A stretch of 64,000 nt of DNA from Ruminococcus sp. HUN007 (GTDB lineage Bacteria; Bacillota; Clostridia; Oscillospirales; Ruminococcaceae), in contig NZ_JOOA01000002.1 in NCBI RefSeq assembly GCF_000712055.1, forward strand, positions 1,178,001 through 1,242,000, written 5' to 3'. How positions within the stretch are numbered: the stretch's first letter is position 1; every line of letters starts with the position of its first letter. A program made the translations under genes and the position numbers. Positions 1 through 8,937 of this stretch are shown here, in pieces. The notes below the pieces were generated by a model. That model saw nothing but the letters and a program-made list of their open reading frames with translations, searched no databases and was not told where the DNA came from.

Positions 1-184
1 TTTTAAATCCCGGAAGATCTGCTTCAAGAACATAATCAGTATCTGACTCCTGAATATCTGTTCTGAATTCCTGTTCAGGTCTGTGCATAGGCATCATTCT
101 GTTGCCGAAGAATTCTTTTTCGAAATCATCAAACGGATTAAAGATATCGTAACCTTTTCTTTCAAACGGTGTAAGTCCAAACAT
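1..184 (-). CDS. hsp20: Small heat shock protein Hsp20, partial (5' end only)
   Basis: The ATG is at 184 and the frame is open to the window edge, so about 61 N-terminal residues are visible. It starts MFGLTPFERKGYDIFNPFDD and runs into an alpha-crystallin-type segment (DIQESDTDYVLEADLPGFK), typical of Clostridial Hsp18/Hsp20. Hsp20 proteins are cytoplasmic, ATP-independent holdases for unfolding proteins. A perfect AGGAGG ribosome binding site lies at 193-198. A CIRCE operator lies about 230 nt upstream, so HrcA repression is likely. The C-terminal half is outside the window. Confidence 0.9.
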   Translation of the reverse strand, partial: MFGLTPFERKGYDIFNPFDDFEKEFFGNRMMPMHRPEQEFRTDIQESDTDYVLEADLPGFK

Positions 185-250
185 AAATTATTCCTCCTTG
201 TAATTGTACACACTGTTCTGTCAGCAGTTTACGGAGGATATGCGTCCTCG

Positions 251-337
251 TTAGTATCTGAAACCGCCGGCAGATTTTTCTGCTTCTTTTTCTGATATGA
301 TCTTTTTTAATGATTCCATTGGAACCGCCTCTTTCAT
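251..337 (-). CDS. Small ORF of 28 aa between the CIRCE element and hsp20
   Basis: ATG at 337 preceded by GAAAGG, stop at 251. The peptide begins MKEAVPMESLKKIISEKEAE and ends SAGGFRY; it is charged and has no membrane segment. It lies in the hsp20 leader, so it may be a co-transcribed small protein or an incidental ORF. I recognise no family. Support is only the ribosome binding site and position. Confidence 0.35.
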   Translation of the reverse strand: MKEAVPMESLKKIISEKEAEKSAGGFRY

Positions 338-410
338 GTTCTTTATTTCCTTTCGGTGATTATTATATTACACCCCGATTATGACAGAATTGTGAACAAC
401 AGATGAAAAA

Positions 411-437
411 TTAGCACTCTCCGTGCGAGAGCGCTAA
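411..437. promoter_or_regulatory. CIRCE operator (HrcA binding site)
   Basis: TTAGCACTC, nine bases, then GAGCGCTAA: the CIRCE inverted repeat with one mismatch in the right arm (consensus GAGTGCTAA). HrcA binds CIRCE to repress class I heat-shock genes. The nearest gene reading away from it is hsp20 on the minus strand. A TATAAT lies between them at 362-367 (minus), with a poor -35. Confidence 0.92.
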
Positions 438-464
438 TCACAAAGAAATACTGTAATACCGTAA

Positions 465-496
465 AAAGCAGCGTCATTCCCGAATGACGCTGCTTT
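465..496. terminator. Bidirectional hairpin terminator
   Basis: Perfect 14-bp stem AAAGCAGCGTCATT / AATGACGCTGCTTT with a 4-nt loop between the thrE region and the hsp20 leader. A- and T-rich ends on both sides fit a terminator usable in either direction. Confidence 0.6.
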
Positions 497-505
497 CGCA
501 TTTAT

Positions 506-622
506 AAGTAAGGGAAACGCTGATTTATTCATAAATCAGCGTGGGGCTTCGGGGCGAAGCCCCGCAAATCCCATCTCCGGAAATCCGGCGAAGCCGGATT
601 TCCGATTAAATCAGTGTTTCCT
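506..622. repeat. Intergenic hairpin repeat, copy 1
   Basis: About 115 bp made of nested palindromes: CTGATTTAT/ATAAATCAG, GGGGCTTCG/CGAAGCCCC and GGAAATCCGGC/GCCGGATTTCC, closed by AAATCAGTGTTTCC that mirrors the opening GGAAACGCTGATTT. Related sequence recurs at 3682-3793, 23901-23996 and 31207-31294, with scraps near 14770, 37555 and 42000. It sits just past the 3' end of the thrE-like gene. Confidence 0.7.
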
Positions 623-632
623 AAGTATATGA

Positions 633-1959
633 TCAGCTGCTCTTTCTGAAGTTTTTATCGGTAAGAATTCTGGCAGCTATAAGTCCGAGAGGAAGTGCGG
701 CTATTAGCATTATTGCCTTTGAAAGCCACATGATGCCTGTATTTACATCGTTGAGTCCCAGGTAGTAGATACCCTTGTAGAGGAACATTCCCGGAACCAT
801 GATAACTATCGACGGAACTGTAAGTGTGATTCGCGGATATCCGATTTTCGCCTTGATAAGTGAAGCCATTATTCCGGCTGAAAAAGCGCCGATGAAAGCC
901 GCCGCACTTACCGGAACGGATGTGAAATCAACAAGTTCAAGACGAAGAGTGTTGGCGATCATGCCTATCATTCCGGCTGTGAGAGCCATCTTTCTTTTGC
1001 TGTTGAAAAGGAAAGAGAATCCGTACACACCCACAAAGCTTGCAGCCATCCTGAAAACGAGTTTCAGCACAGGATCAATCGAAAGCTCAGGAAAATCTGC
1101 AGGTGTAAACCTGAAAGTAAAGGCCGCCAGCCATCCGGTCAGTGTTGCCGTGATTATAATAAGGAAGGCATAGGTGAGACGTTCAAGACCCGAACGAAGA
1201 TCAAGCTTTGCAAGGTCGATGCCGCCGGTGATAAGAGGAAATCCCGGTATCACAAAAAGCATCGAGCAGATGTATCCGGACTGATGTGCCTCGGAAATGC
1301 CGAAAAACATCTCGGCAAGTTTTATAAGAATAACGTAGGTACAGCACGAAGATGCCACTGCGCAGGCAACATTGGCCAGCAGGGTTATATGATGTTCAAT
1401 GAGTTTCTTGCGCACGAACTGCCCTACTCCCGCTCCGAAAAACGCAAACAGCATTTCAGCAGGACCGCCGCCGAGAAGGAACGTAAACGCACAGCACGCA
1501 AACGCAGCAGCAAGTGAAAGATTCCATGCCTTATAGTTGGCCGGCATACTTTCGATCTTGTCGAGGATCCTGTGGAACTGTTTTTACCGAATACTTTCCT
1601 GCCCGCTCCGTAAAGCTGTCGGCAAAAAACTCGATGGCATTCAGCCGGTCAGTATTTACACCGGTTGTGTTTATCGATATAGCATTGGTGTAGGTTTCAC
1701 CGTTTTCCACGCAGGTGTATGAAATGGAAAGCAGACCTATGTCGGCGTTGCAGACGATGCCGAGAGCACGGGATATCTTGTTCATCGACGCGCGCACTCT
1801 CCACGCTCCGGTACCGGATGCAAGCATCATAAGTCCGACACGGCCGACCAGAGTAGCCTTTTCCTTAAGCGACGCATTTTCGGCTGCCAGTTCCTCATTT
1901 TCCTCATCGAGGAGCTCGTGCCACTGGATCTTCATGTGCTGTTTTCTGAACTTACTCAA
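633..1959 (-). pseudogene. Threonine/serine exporter family protein (ThrE), split by +1 frameshift
   Basis: Two overlapping frames make one ThrE-like protein of about 435 residues. 1959-1531 (142 aa) carries the soluble N-terminal part (GLMMLASGTGAWRVRASMNK, ThrE_1/DUF1212 type). 1547-633 (304 aa) carries a run of about ten hydrophobic segments. Near 1570 one frame reads VPQ then DPRQD to a stop, while the next frame reads ILDKIESMPANYKAW without interruption; dropping one G of the GG in CAGGATCC joins them. Natural two-gene ThrE systems split between YjjP-like and YjjB-like parts, not inside the ThrE_1 domain, so a mutation or sequence error is more likely. Family role: efflux of threonine/serine across the membrane. 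Start 1959 follows a purine-rich site. Confidence 0.75.
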
Positions 1960-2081
1960 TTACAGATCATCCTTTATATATATTATTATGTACGTCACGT
2001 CCAAAAGCGGACTATATAGATTTTACCACTTAACAGCGTCCCTGTCAACGTATTTTATATACTAAAACAACAAAATAATCA

Positions 2082-2110
2082 TTGATTAATTGTATATTAT
2101 ATGATAAAAT
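2082..2110 (+). promoter_or_regulatory. Sigma-A promoter of zinc-ribbon gene
   Basis: TTGATT, 17-nt spacer, TAAAAT, 36 nt ahead of the ATG at 2146; an AAGGAG ribosome binding site follows. Confidence 0.6.
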
Positions 2111-2145
2111 ATTTTTAACACTTATTAAAAAGGAGTTCTGAATAA

Positions 2146-3585
2146 ATGTATTGTGTTAAATGCGGTAAATTTCTTGATAATGACGACCGTTTCTGTCCGG
2201 CCTGCGGAAAAAGCAATCCGGATTATTTATTCTGTATGAAATGCGGCAAGCCGCTTGACAGCAAGACCCGTTTCTGCTCAGGATGCGGTTCCCAGAACCC
2301 GAATTTTGATTATGATCCGTATACTCCCGGTATAAACCCTCCTCCATCCGGTTATAACGGTGGCCAGAATTACGATCCGAATCCTATGAATAACCAGAGC
2401 TTTGCCCAGAACAAAGCACAGGGCGTGACACCTCAGAGTTACGGTCAGACTATATCACCATATGCTGATGATCCTGTCCCGAACGCACAGGCAAATGCCG
2501 CACAGAACAGTGTTCCTCCGGTATATACAGCTGAAAACGCCAATGCTGTAGGCTTTGTAAATTCAGGAACACCTGCACCGGATATGAACAGCAGCATAAA
2601 TAACACTAACATTAACGGCATGAAAAATAATAAAAAGACGGGGCATATCGTAGCTGCCGGAATAGCCGTAATGATCGCAGCAATAGCCGGTATCACCATA
2701 GCTGGCGCTAAAATCGGTCAGCAAATTGGACGCGGAGCTTCTCCGCGAAACCACAGCTACAGTGATAACTATACGCCTAAGGAATACACTTTCAACCCAT
2801 TGAACAACATAAAGGAACCTGAGGTCATCTGGGAAACGGACACTGTGAAGGTCTCCACTCTGAACATCATCCACGACAGCAGTTTCTCCTCCAGCGCAAA
2901 ACTTCAGCTTCAGATTGAAAACAAATCCGATAACGATATTCTTGTAAGAACTGATAAAGTTCTCATAAACGGTTATGATGTTAACGCATCCGTTTATGAG
3001 TCCGTTTCCAAAAAAAGTACAGTCACTGACTCTGTTTACATTGACCTTGATATACTTGAAAAACTGAATATTGAAAACATAAACAATATTGACCTGTGGT
3101 TTAAAACAGAGAACAAACAGGACTACAACGTGGTCGAAACATCGGACAAGATCACAGTTGAAACGAAAAACACTGCTGACAACGAGCCTTTTGTACCGGA
3201 TACAATATTATTCGATCATGACGGTGTAAGGATCGGCTACTACGGAACAGAATATTCAAGCCGCTACGATAACTCCATGAATGTTGAAGTTTATTTTGAA
3301 AACAATACAGATAAAATAATCGACTTTGATCTGGATTCATTTCAGATCAACGGCAAGGATATTAAACCGTACCAGCATACAGTATTATATCCGGAATCAA
3401 AAGGTATCTTTGACTTCTGGTTATCTGAAGAAAAACTGAAAACGATCAGAATTGACTCTGTCGAAGATATTGATGACATAGTATTTTCAGTGGAAGGAAC
3501 ACATCAGACAGAAGATGCAGAAACACACCGTGCAAAAACTGAGAAGGTTTTCAGCACAGGTGATCTGAAAGTCTCAACTCATTAA
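2146..3585 (+). CDS. Zinc-ribbon membrane-anchored protein with two C-terminal beta domains
   Basis: 479 aa. Residues 1-55 hold two zinc ribbons (CVKCGK..CPACGK and CMKCGK..CSGCGS), each with a CxxC-x(n)-CxxC pattern. Residues 60-165 are rich in Pro, Asn and Gln, likely a flexible linker. One hydrophobic helix (about 168-190, IVAAGIAVMIAAIAGITIAG) anchors the protein. The rest is two similar domains of about 120 residues (from KVSTLNIIH and from VRIGYYGTEY), each with a 'L.IENKSD / VYFENNTD' strand pattern as in DUF4352-like extracytoplasmic domains. The topology suggests zinc ribbons inside and beta domains outside, but no specific function can be assigned. Own promoter upstream, terminator downstream. 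Confidence 0.8.
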   Translation: MYCVKCGKFLDNDDRFCPACGKSNPDYLFCMKCGKPLDSKTRFCSGCGSQNPNFDYDPYTPGINPPPSGYNGGQNYDPNPMNNQSFAQNKAQGVTPQSYGQTISPYADDPVPNAQANAAQNSVPPVYTAENANAVGFVNSGTPAPDMNSSINNTNINGMKNNKKTGHIVAAGIAVMIAAIAGITIAGAKIGQQIGRGASPRNHSYSDNYTPKEYTFNPLNNIKEPEVIWETDTVKVSTLNIIHDSSFSSSAKLQLQIENKSDNDILVRTDKVLINGYDVNASVYESVSKKSTVTDSVYIDLDILEKLNIENINNIDLWFKTENKQDYNVVETSDKITVETKNTADNEPFVPDTILFDHDGVRIGYYGTEYSSRYDNSMNVEVYFENNTDKIIDFDLDSFQINGKDIKPYQHTVLYPESKGIFDFWLSEEKLKTIRIDSVEDIDDIVFSVEGTHQTEDAETHRAKTEKVFSTGDLKVSTH

Positions 3586-3643
3586 CTTTCCTGTATTCAG
3601 CACATACTTCACACTGATCTGAAATAATTCATTCACAGCATAA

Positions 3644-3680
3644 AAAAGCTTCGCACCTTTTACGGTACGAAGCTTTTCTT
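3644..3680. terminator. Intrinsic terminator between convergent genes
   Basis: AAAAGCTTCG / CGAAGCTTTT stem followed by a T-rich tract on the plus strand and preceded by A-rich sequence, so it can serve the zinc-ribbon gene and possibly the ABC operon ending at 3789. Confidence 0.8.
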
Positions 3681-3681
3681 T

Positions 3682-3793
3682 TTCAGGAAATACTGATTTA
3701 TCCGGAACAAACCAGTGTTCCGGGGCGAAACCACGCAATTCCCGCCTCAGCAAATACGGCGGAGCCTGATTTCCTGTTTGATCAGTACTTACG
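3682..3793. repeat. Intergenic hairpin repeat, copy 2
   Basis: Diverged relative of the 506-622 repeat: GGAAATACTGATTTAT ... TTCCGGGGCGAAACCACGC ... GGCGGAGCCTGATTTCC ... TGATCAGTACTT. It keeps the outer CTGATT/GATCAG pairing and the GGGGCGAA core. It abuts the end of the permease gene. Confidence 0.5.
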
Positions 3794-5096
3794 CTTTGCT
3801 CTTATTTGCATTGCGGAGCATCTTTATTACGTCCTTTATCTTAACCGGTTCTCCGCGGTAAAGGACGAGGAGCTTGTATACTTTCGCTGCAAGGAAAACC
3901 ACTGCAGCAGTGGCGATCACCATAAGCACGATGCTGATCAGTGCTGTCGGCATCGTTATATTTCCGACTATAATATCGGCAGGAACGGTAAACGGCGCTG
4001 TGAACGGAACGTAACGGAGGATCTTCAGCATATGGTCGTTACCGTTTAACTGATTGAAATACGGGAACATCCAGCAGGCAACAACTGCCATAGTATATAT
4101 TCCGAAATAATTGCTTATCTCTTCAGTTTTTGACGCAAATGAACCTGTGAAGGCCGCAAGAGCGATATAGAGCAGGAAGCCTATGGCTATCGCAATAATG
4201 CCGGCCAATACAGCAGGAACTGTAAATCCTCCCTGAGCCGAGAACTTATCAAGCAGTTTGCCTATCGCCTTTCCTGCCGAAGCTGAACCGGATACTCCGG
4301 CAGCCACACCTGCAACAGCTGCTGCGATCCAGACGAAAAACTGAAGAATGGCTGCAAAATACATGCCGAGTATCTTTCCGAAGATCAGGTCATACGGCTT
4401 TGTAAATACCAGCAGTGACTCCATCATCTTCGAGTCTTTTTCAACTACGATGCATCTTGCAACACCCTGACCGTAGATACAGAGCATCATGTAGAGAATG
4501 ATACCGGAAAGCAGCGGAATAACGTTCTTTATCATATGATCGGCAAACGAACTTTCATCCTCACCGACAACACTTGTTTCGATTTTTGTATCTGTAAAGT
4601 ATTCTGTATTCTGCGCTTCCGTAAGACCGGCCGCATTACTCAGTACATATCCGATGTTATTATCAACAAAAGTGGCAAAGCGCTTTGCCTGCTTGTCTGA
4701 ATCATCAAAGTTTTCAGGCTTTATAATTCTGGCACGGAAATCTTCTCCGTTTTCGTCATCCTTAACTTCGAGCACAAGAGTATGATCTCCGTCGGCCGCA
4801 GCTTTTTCCACTGCCTCTTCTGCCGTACAGTCAAGATTTTCAAAAACAACGTCCTTGTAAAACTCATTGTCCGACTGACAGAGTCTGTCATAGGAAGCAC
4901 CCTTAAGCGCACTTGAATCGCAGACATAAACCTTTTTGACTGTAGTCGGCATATCGCTGCTCTCGTCCAGTTTATCAGCAAACATGAATCCGCAGACTCC
5001 GAGAGCAAAGAGAATAACAGCTACGATAAGAGTTGAAAGTCTGTAGGAAGCAGTCTCGGTATGACGGAGAAATGTAAATTTCATGATCTTTCCCAT
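3789..5096 (-). CDS. ABC-2 type permease (NatB-like), second subunit
   Basis: 435 aa. One N-terminal membrane helix (TLIVAVILFALGVCGFMFAD), a large extracytoplasmic domain of about 150 residues, then five hydrophobic helices from about residue 185 on: the NatB/YhaP-type ABC-2 exporter layout. The cytoplasmic loop VVEKDSKMMESLLVFTKPYDLIFGKI matches the family motif E-K-x-S-K-x-x-E. It is last in an ATPase-permease-permease operon, 4 nt after the upstream permease gene. Family members export sodium, drugs or peptides; the substrate here is unknown. Confidence 0.85.
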   Translation of the reverse strand: MGKIMKFTFLRHTETASYRLSTLIVAVILFALGVCGFMFADKLDESSDMPTTVKKVYVCDSSALKGASYDRLCQSDNEFYKDVVFENLDCTAEEAVEKAAADGDHTLVLEVKDDENGEDFRARIIKPENFDDSDKQAKRFATFVDNNIGYVLSNAAGLTEAQNTEYFTDTKIETSVVGEDESSFADHMIKNVIPLLSGIILYMMLCIYGQGVARCIVVEKDSKMMESLLVFTKPYDLIFGKILGMYFAAILQFFVWIAAAVAGVAAGVSGSASAGKAIGKLLDKFSAQGGFTVPAVLAGIIAIAIGFLLYIALAAFTGSFASKTEEISNYFGIYTMAVVACWMFPYFNQLNGNDHMLKILRYVPFTAPFTVPADIIVGNITMPTALISIVLMVIATAAVVFLAAKVYKLLVLYRGEPVKIKDVIKMLRNANKSKA

Positions 5097-5100
5097 AATA

Positions 5101-6507
5101 TCACACCGTTCCTTTCTGAGACTTTGATATCTCCAGAAGATTCCTGAGTTTCAGTCGTTCTCCGTTATGATAAACAAGAACATGATATATCTTTGCCGCA
5201 AAGCGGAACAGGAATACTGTAAGAAGTATAAGTTCTCCCCACAGGATCAGCACATCGCTGAAGCCTGCCTTTCCGAACATGAAATGTACCGGAACCGTGT
5301 ATATTCCCGAAAACGGGAACAGATAGGACACCTCAGTAAGCACAGGATTGTTTGCCATTGCAGCGCCCATTGCAAGATAAACGCCTGCAACTGATGAAAG
5401 TGCGATAAATGAACTTGCGTTTGAAAGGTCATCCATGCTGCTGCATGACGCGCCTGTAATACCGGAAATGATCGAATAGAACACAAATGCAAGTACTGTA
5501 GTGATTATTATAATTCCGATACCGGCAATTATTCTGACAGGATCAAAGTTTAAGCTGCTGACAGCTTCTGCGTCTATCTCCACTCCGTCTCCGGAATTCT
5601 GAATGTTCATTAATCCTTCAGTTAAAACACTTGAAAACTTCTTTGCTGTTATTGCAGTGGTAATGATACCTGAGATCATACCGCAGAAAAGCATTATTGC
5701 CGCATTCAGGATAAGCACTACCATTGTTCCGACGATCTTGCCTGTAATTATCGCAAGCGGGCGGACTGTAAGAAGAAGTGTCTCAATTACCTTTGAGGAT
5801 TTTTCCGTAACAAGACTTACAGCGATCTTCTGGCTGGAAACAAGAACGATCATCATTACGATCATGGAGTAGAATATTACAGCTGACATCGTAAATGCGT
5901 CAAAGTCGTCGTCCTTGTCTTCCGATATATCTTTCGCATCGATAGTCTGCGTATAAATGTCAGAATCCATCATGCTTATCTGATCTTCAGTCATTCCGCT
6001 TTTTTCAAGGCGGCTTTCAAAGAAAAAGTCTCTTACAGAGTCCGAAAGCGACTCCATTTCCATGGAACTTATCTCGCTGTCCTTTGATCTGAAAAGTGCT
6101 ATTCTGTACTTTTCCTCATCTTCCCCTTCGGCCTTCTGCTTTTCGTGAATGTGCATGAAAACGTCTTTTGTAGCTTCGTTTTCCATTTTGCTGATGACCG
6201 ATTCTTCATCTGTTTCAGAAGTGATGAAATTTACCTTTTCATACTGCGCATGTTCCTCTGTGAATTTCTTCTCATCAAAAGGAATGTCCGTGTCGTTGAG
6301 AACATAGAAATTCTCTATTTTACAGCTGCCCAGATCGTGGGCGACTTCTTCGATCTTGCTTCCTCCGGCAAGTGAAAGAAGCGGACCTGCCAGCAATATG
6401 AACGTGCAGACAATCACAAGTCCTATGACCGTTCCTTTGCTTTTGTAATTCTGGGCTATGGTGAAGGCACAGACCTTCTGCCATCCCGTAAGATCACTTT
6501 TCTTCAT
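5101..6507 (-). CDS. ABC-2 type permease (NatB-like), first subunit
   Basis: 468 aa from the chosen ATG at 6507 (MKKSDLTGWQKVC), which overlaps the ATPase stop by 14 nt; an in-frame ATG at 6564 would overlap far more. An N-terminal helix (GLVIVCTFILLAGPLLSLAG) is followed by an acidic extracytoplasmic domain and six C-terminal helices. The VTEKSSKVIETLLLTVRPL loop is the ABC-2 exporter motif shared with the next gene. The two permeases likely form a heterodimer with the ATPase encoded upstream. Confidence 0.85.
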   Translation of the reverse strand: MKKSDLTGWQKVCAFTIAQNYKSKGTVIGLVIVCTFILLAGPLLSLAGGSKIEEVAHDLGSCKIENFYVLNDTDIPFDEKKFTEEHAQYEKVNFITSETDEESVISKMENEATKDVFMHIHEKQKAEGEDEEKYRIALFRSKDSEISSMEMESLSDSVRDFFFESRLEKSGMTEDQISMMDSDIYTQTIDAKDISEDKDDDFDAFTMSAVIFYSMIVMMIVLVSSQKIAVSLVTEKSSKVIETLLLTVRPLAIITGKIVGTMVVLILNAAIMLFCGMISGIITTAITAKKFSSVLTEGLMNIQNSGDGVEIDAEAVSSLNFDPVRIIAGIGIIIITTVLAFVFYSIISGITGASCSSMDDLSNASSFIALSSVAGVYLAMGAAMANNPVLTEVSYLFPFSGIYTVPVHFMFGKAGFSDVLILWGELILLTVFLFRFAAKIYHVLVYHNGERLKLRNLLEISKSQKGTV

Positions 6508-7435
6508 TGACGGCACCAACCTTTTCAATAAAGATCTCGTGAAGCGAAGGTTCGCGGAGTTCAAATTTCACCACAACGATCCTGTTAGCTATAATTTTCG
6601 AGAGAAGCTCATTCGCCTGATCGTCGCCTGTGACCTTAAACTGGTATTCGGTTTCCTTCTGACTTACGAGTTTTACTCCGCACTCTTCGGCAAGCGGAAT
6701 AATGTCGCCCTCACACTTTACAAAAAGATTTACTCGTCCGTAGCTTTTCTTGATATCATTGAGATTGCCCTGAAGAACTGTTTTACTCCTGTTCAGGATG
6801 GTTATGTCAGTGCAGAATTCCTCAATTGTAGGCATCTGGTGACTCGACATGATAAGATATTTTTCCTTTGCGATCTGTTCGTGGATAACTGACTTGAAGA
6901 GGTCGGTATTCACAGGGTCAAGACCGCTTAAAGGTTCGTCAAGTATGAGAAGCTCAGGATCGGAAATAAGAGCTGAGATAAGCTGTATTTTCTGCTGGTT
7001 GCCCTTTGAGAGCTGTTCAGGCTTCTTCGGTGGTATCTTCTTTCCCTTGGCCGACTTTCCCGGATAGATGTATTCTTCAACTTCAAAACGTTCAGCCCAG
7101 TATTTTATTCTTTTCTGTGCTTCGCCCTTCGGCACGTTACGTAAAGAAGCAAAGTAAAGAAGCTGATCCATAAGTGAATACTTAGGATACAGTCCTCGTT
7201 CCTCGGCCAGATAGCCGACGTTGCAGGTAACTGAATCAAGCGGTTTGCCTTTCCAGAGCACCTCGCCTGTGTCGTGTGCGAGCATGCCGAGCATCATTCT
7301 GATAGATGTTGTTTTTCCGGCACCGTTTGTTCCGAGAAGCGCATATACACCCGGATCTTTCATTACAAATGACAGATTGTCAACCACTGTCTTTTCTCCG
7401 TATTTTTTAGACAGATTTTTCACTTCCAGCGACAT
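6494..7435 (-). CDS. ABC exporter ATPase (NatA-like)
   Basis: 313 aa. Walker A GTNGAGKTTS (near residue 35), signature LSKGNQQKIQL, Walker B LLILDEPLSGLDP and the switch histidine in MSSHQM are all present. The C-terminal extension of about 90 residues after the nucleotide-binding domain is usual for NatA-type exporter ATPases. Strong AGGAGGAG ribosome binding site. First gene of the three-gene exporter operon; a TATAAT lies on the minus strand near 7580. Confidence 0.92.
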   Translation of the reverse strand: MSLEVKNLSKKYGEKTVVDNLSFVMKDPGVYALLGTNGAGKTTSIRMMLGMLAHDTGEVLWKGKPLDSVTCNVGYLAEERGLYPKYSLMDQLLYFASLRNVPKGEAQKRIKYWAERFEVEEYIYPGKSAKGKKIPPKKPEQLSKGNQQKIQLISALISDPELLILDEPLSGLDPVNTDLFKSVIHEQIAKEKYLIMSSHQMPTIEEFCTDITILNRSKTVLQGNLNDIKKSYGRVNLFVKCEGDIIPLAEECGVKLVSQKETEYQFKVTGDDQANELLSKIIANRIVVVKFELREPSLHEIFIEKVGAVNEEK

Positions 7436-7621
7436 TATTGTCTCCTCCTCTTTTCGGAAAACACCGACAGGTTTCTGTGTCCGGACAGCTTTTTAACAAG
7501 CCGCTGTGCAGTTCTTCTTCAGGAATGACATACAGATAACCCGGTGTTTCCATATTAATTGAATGAAAACCATACATACAAATTATATCATAAGCATTCA
7601 TAGATTTCAACATAAAAATAA

Positions 7622-7652
7622 TACCGTGACCAGTACCCATCTGATCACGGTA
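7622..7652 (-). terminator. Intrinsic terminator after the 60-aa gene
   Basis: TACCGTGA / TCACGGTA stem followed on the minus strand by ATTATTTTTATG. It separates the small gene at 7708-7890 from the ABC exporter operon. A second short hairpin (GGCAGTC/GACTGCC, 7682-7697) lies just before it. Confidence 0.75.
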
Positions 7653-7707
7653 TAATGACTATTTCTTCTTACACTTTAAGCGGCAGTCCTGACTGCCTTA
7701 TGATTTG

Positions 7708-7890
7708 TCACCGAAAATTAAGGTCGGTGTTTCTGATGATGGAACTGAGCCGTCTGTTCTGATCCACCATTCTGTCGATTCTCTTCTGCATCTGCGAATA
7801 ACGGAACTGTTCGTCATTCCTGATGTCGATCATATCGTCCTGCTCCTCAAGAAAATCAAGAGTAACATCTGATAAAAAATCCTTTTCCAT
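7708..7890 (-). CDS. Conserved-looking small acidic protein, 60 aa
   Basis: Start ATG at 7890 chosen because AAGGAGGGG lies 8 nt upstream; an in-frame ATG at 7914 has no site. The product (MEKDFLSDVTLDFLEEQDDM...) is acidic and helical, without membrane segment or cysteine. It follows the Pro/Glu-rich envelope protein gene by 36 nt and is probably co-transcribed with it. I do not recognise the family. Confidence 0.6.
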   Translation of the reverse strand: MEKDFLSDVTLDFLEEQDDMIDIRNDEQFRYSQMQKRIDRMVDQNRRLSSIIRNTDLNFR

Positions 7891-7926
7891 AATTAAGTTC
7901 CCCTCCTTGATCACAAAAAACCCTTT

Positions 7927-8823
7927 TTACTCCTGTGCTGCCTCCGGTGCAGCTGCTTCCGGCTGCGGTTCAGGCTCCGGCTCAGGTTCCTGCTGCTGCG
8001 GCGGATCCGGTTCCTGCGGTTCAGGAACCTGAGGCTGCGGTGCAGGCTCTTCGACTGACGGCGGAACAGACGGCGGATCAGGCTCTGCCTGAGGCGACGG
8101 TGCTTCTGTTACCGGATTTACCGACGGAGCTTCTGTTACCGGTACGGCAGCCGCTTCTGTTACCTTTGCTGTTGCTGACGGTTTTGATGAAGCTTTTGCT
8201 GCTGCCGTTGTTGTTTTTGGCGCAGTCCATATCTTTTTGGTTGTAACCGCTTCAGTTTCTTCCGCTTCATCCTTTTTCCATTCCCATGACGGTGCTGCTG
8301 TCAGCCCGACTGAAGTAACAATACCTTCAGTTACGTCAGGTGATTCTGTATTTTTAGGAATGCGTGATTCCTTAACGGTTATCTGGACATTATAAGCATA
8401 GAACGTATCACCGTTCGGCTTAGGTATTGAGGCAACTATCATGACATTGCCTATACCAGGCTGTTCAAGTGTGCGCATCGTGCGTCCGTCATCGAAAACG
8501 ACACTTAAATCATCAAAATTGTGAGCTTCGATCATCACTGACGCATTGTCCGGAAGTCCGGAAGACTTCGCCAGTGCTCTGCGAAGCGTATCTTTTGCTG
8601 CAAAAGGCTCTTCAGCGTATATTTCTGTATCTGTGCTGTAGGAACCCATGTAAACTGCTTCACCGATTATATCCGATACTTTCATCATCGGCTGTGAAGA
8701 ATTATTACCTGTATTCTGATTATCTTTCTTGTTGTTATGCGGAAGAATAAACCATATTGCCACTGTAAAAACTGCAATGACCATAAGAACAAGAAGAGCT
8801 ATTGCTATATTTCTTCTGAACAT
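7927..8823 (-). CDS. Membrane-anchored Pro/Glu-rich protein
   Basis: 298 aa. Residues 1-30 are a signal-anchor helix (IAIALLVLMVIAVFTVAIWFI). Residues 45-165 form a compact domain with no motif I recognise. Residues 185-235 are Ala/Thr/Lys rich, and residues 240-298 are a low-complexity run of Pro, Glu and Gln. The layout suggests an extracytoplasmic domain attached to a wall-spanning stalk. It has its own strong promoter and is probably followed by the 60-aa gene. Function unknown. Confidence 0.7.
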   Translation of the reverse strand: MFRRNIAIALLVLMVIAVFTVAIWFILPHNNKKDNQNTGNNSSQPMMKVSDIIGEAVYMGSYSTDTEIYAEEPFAAKDTLRRALAKSSGLPDNASVMIEAHNFDDLSVVFDDGRTMRTLEQPGIGNVMIVASIPKPNGDTFYAYNVQITVKESRIPKNTESPDVTEGIVTSVGLTAAPSWEWKKDEAEETEAVTTKKIWTAPKTTTAAAKASSKPSATAKVTEAAAVPVTEAPSVNPVTEAPSPQAEPDPPSVPPSVEEPAPQPQVPEPQEPDPPQQQEPEPEPEPQPEAAAPEAAQE

Positions 8824-8906
8824 TTCTCATGTCTCCCGATCTGTTGTTTTTCTGTTTTACGAACCCTGACAGAACCTGATTCTGTCAGAGGCCCCCTCTA
8901 TAAAAA

Positions 8907-8935
8907 ATTATATCACGTATAAAATCCTTTGTCAA
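8907..8935 (-). promoter_or_regulatory. Consensus sigma-A promoter
   Basis: On the minus strand TTGACA, 17-nt spacer, TATAAT: a perfect match in both boxes. It starts right after the tex stop codon and drives the Pro/Glu-rich envelope gene. A CTGACAGA/TCTGTCAG hairpin in its 5' UTR (about 8866-8888) may end read-through from tex. Confidence 0.85.
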
Positions 8936-8937
8936 CG

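Noticed and set aside
799-1173. Plus-strand ORF opposite thrE
   Set aside because: Antisense shadow of conserved membrane-protein codons.
7407-7640. Minus-strand ORF upstream of the ABC exporter ATPase
   Set aside because: Covers the likely promoter and 5' UTR and overlaps the ATPase start in another frame; no homologous features.
7935-8246. Plus-strand ORF opposite the Pro/Glu-rich gene
   Set aside because: Low-complexity antisense of a repetitive coding region, with no ribosome binding site.
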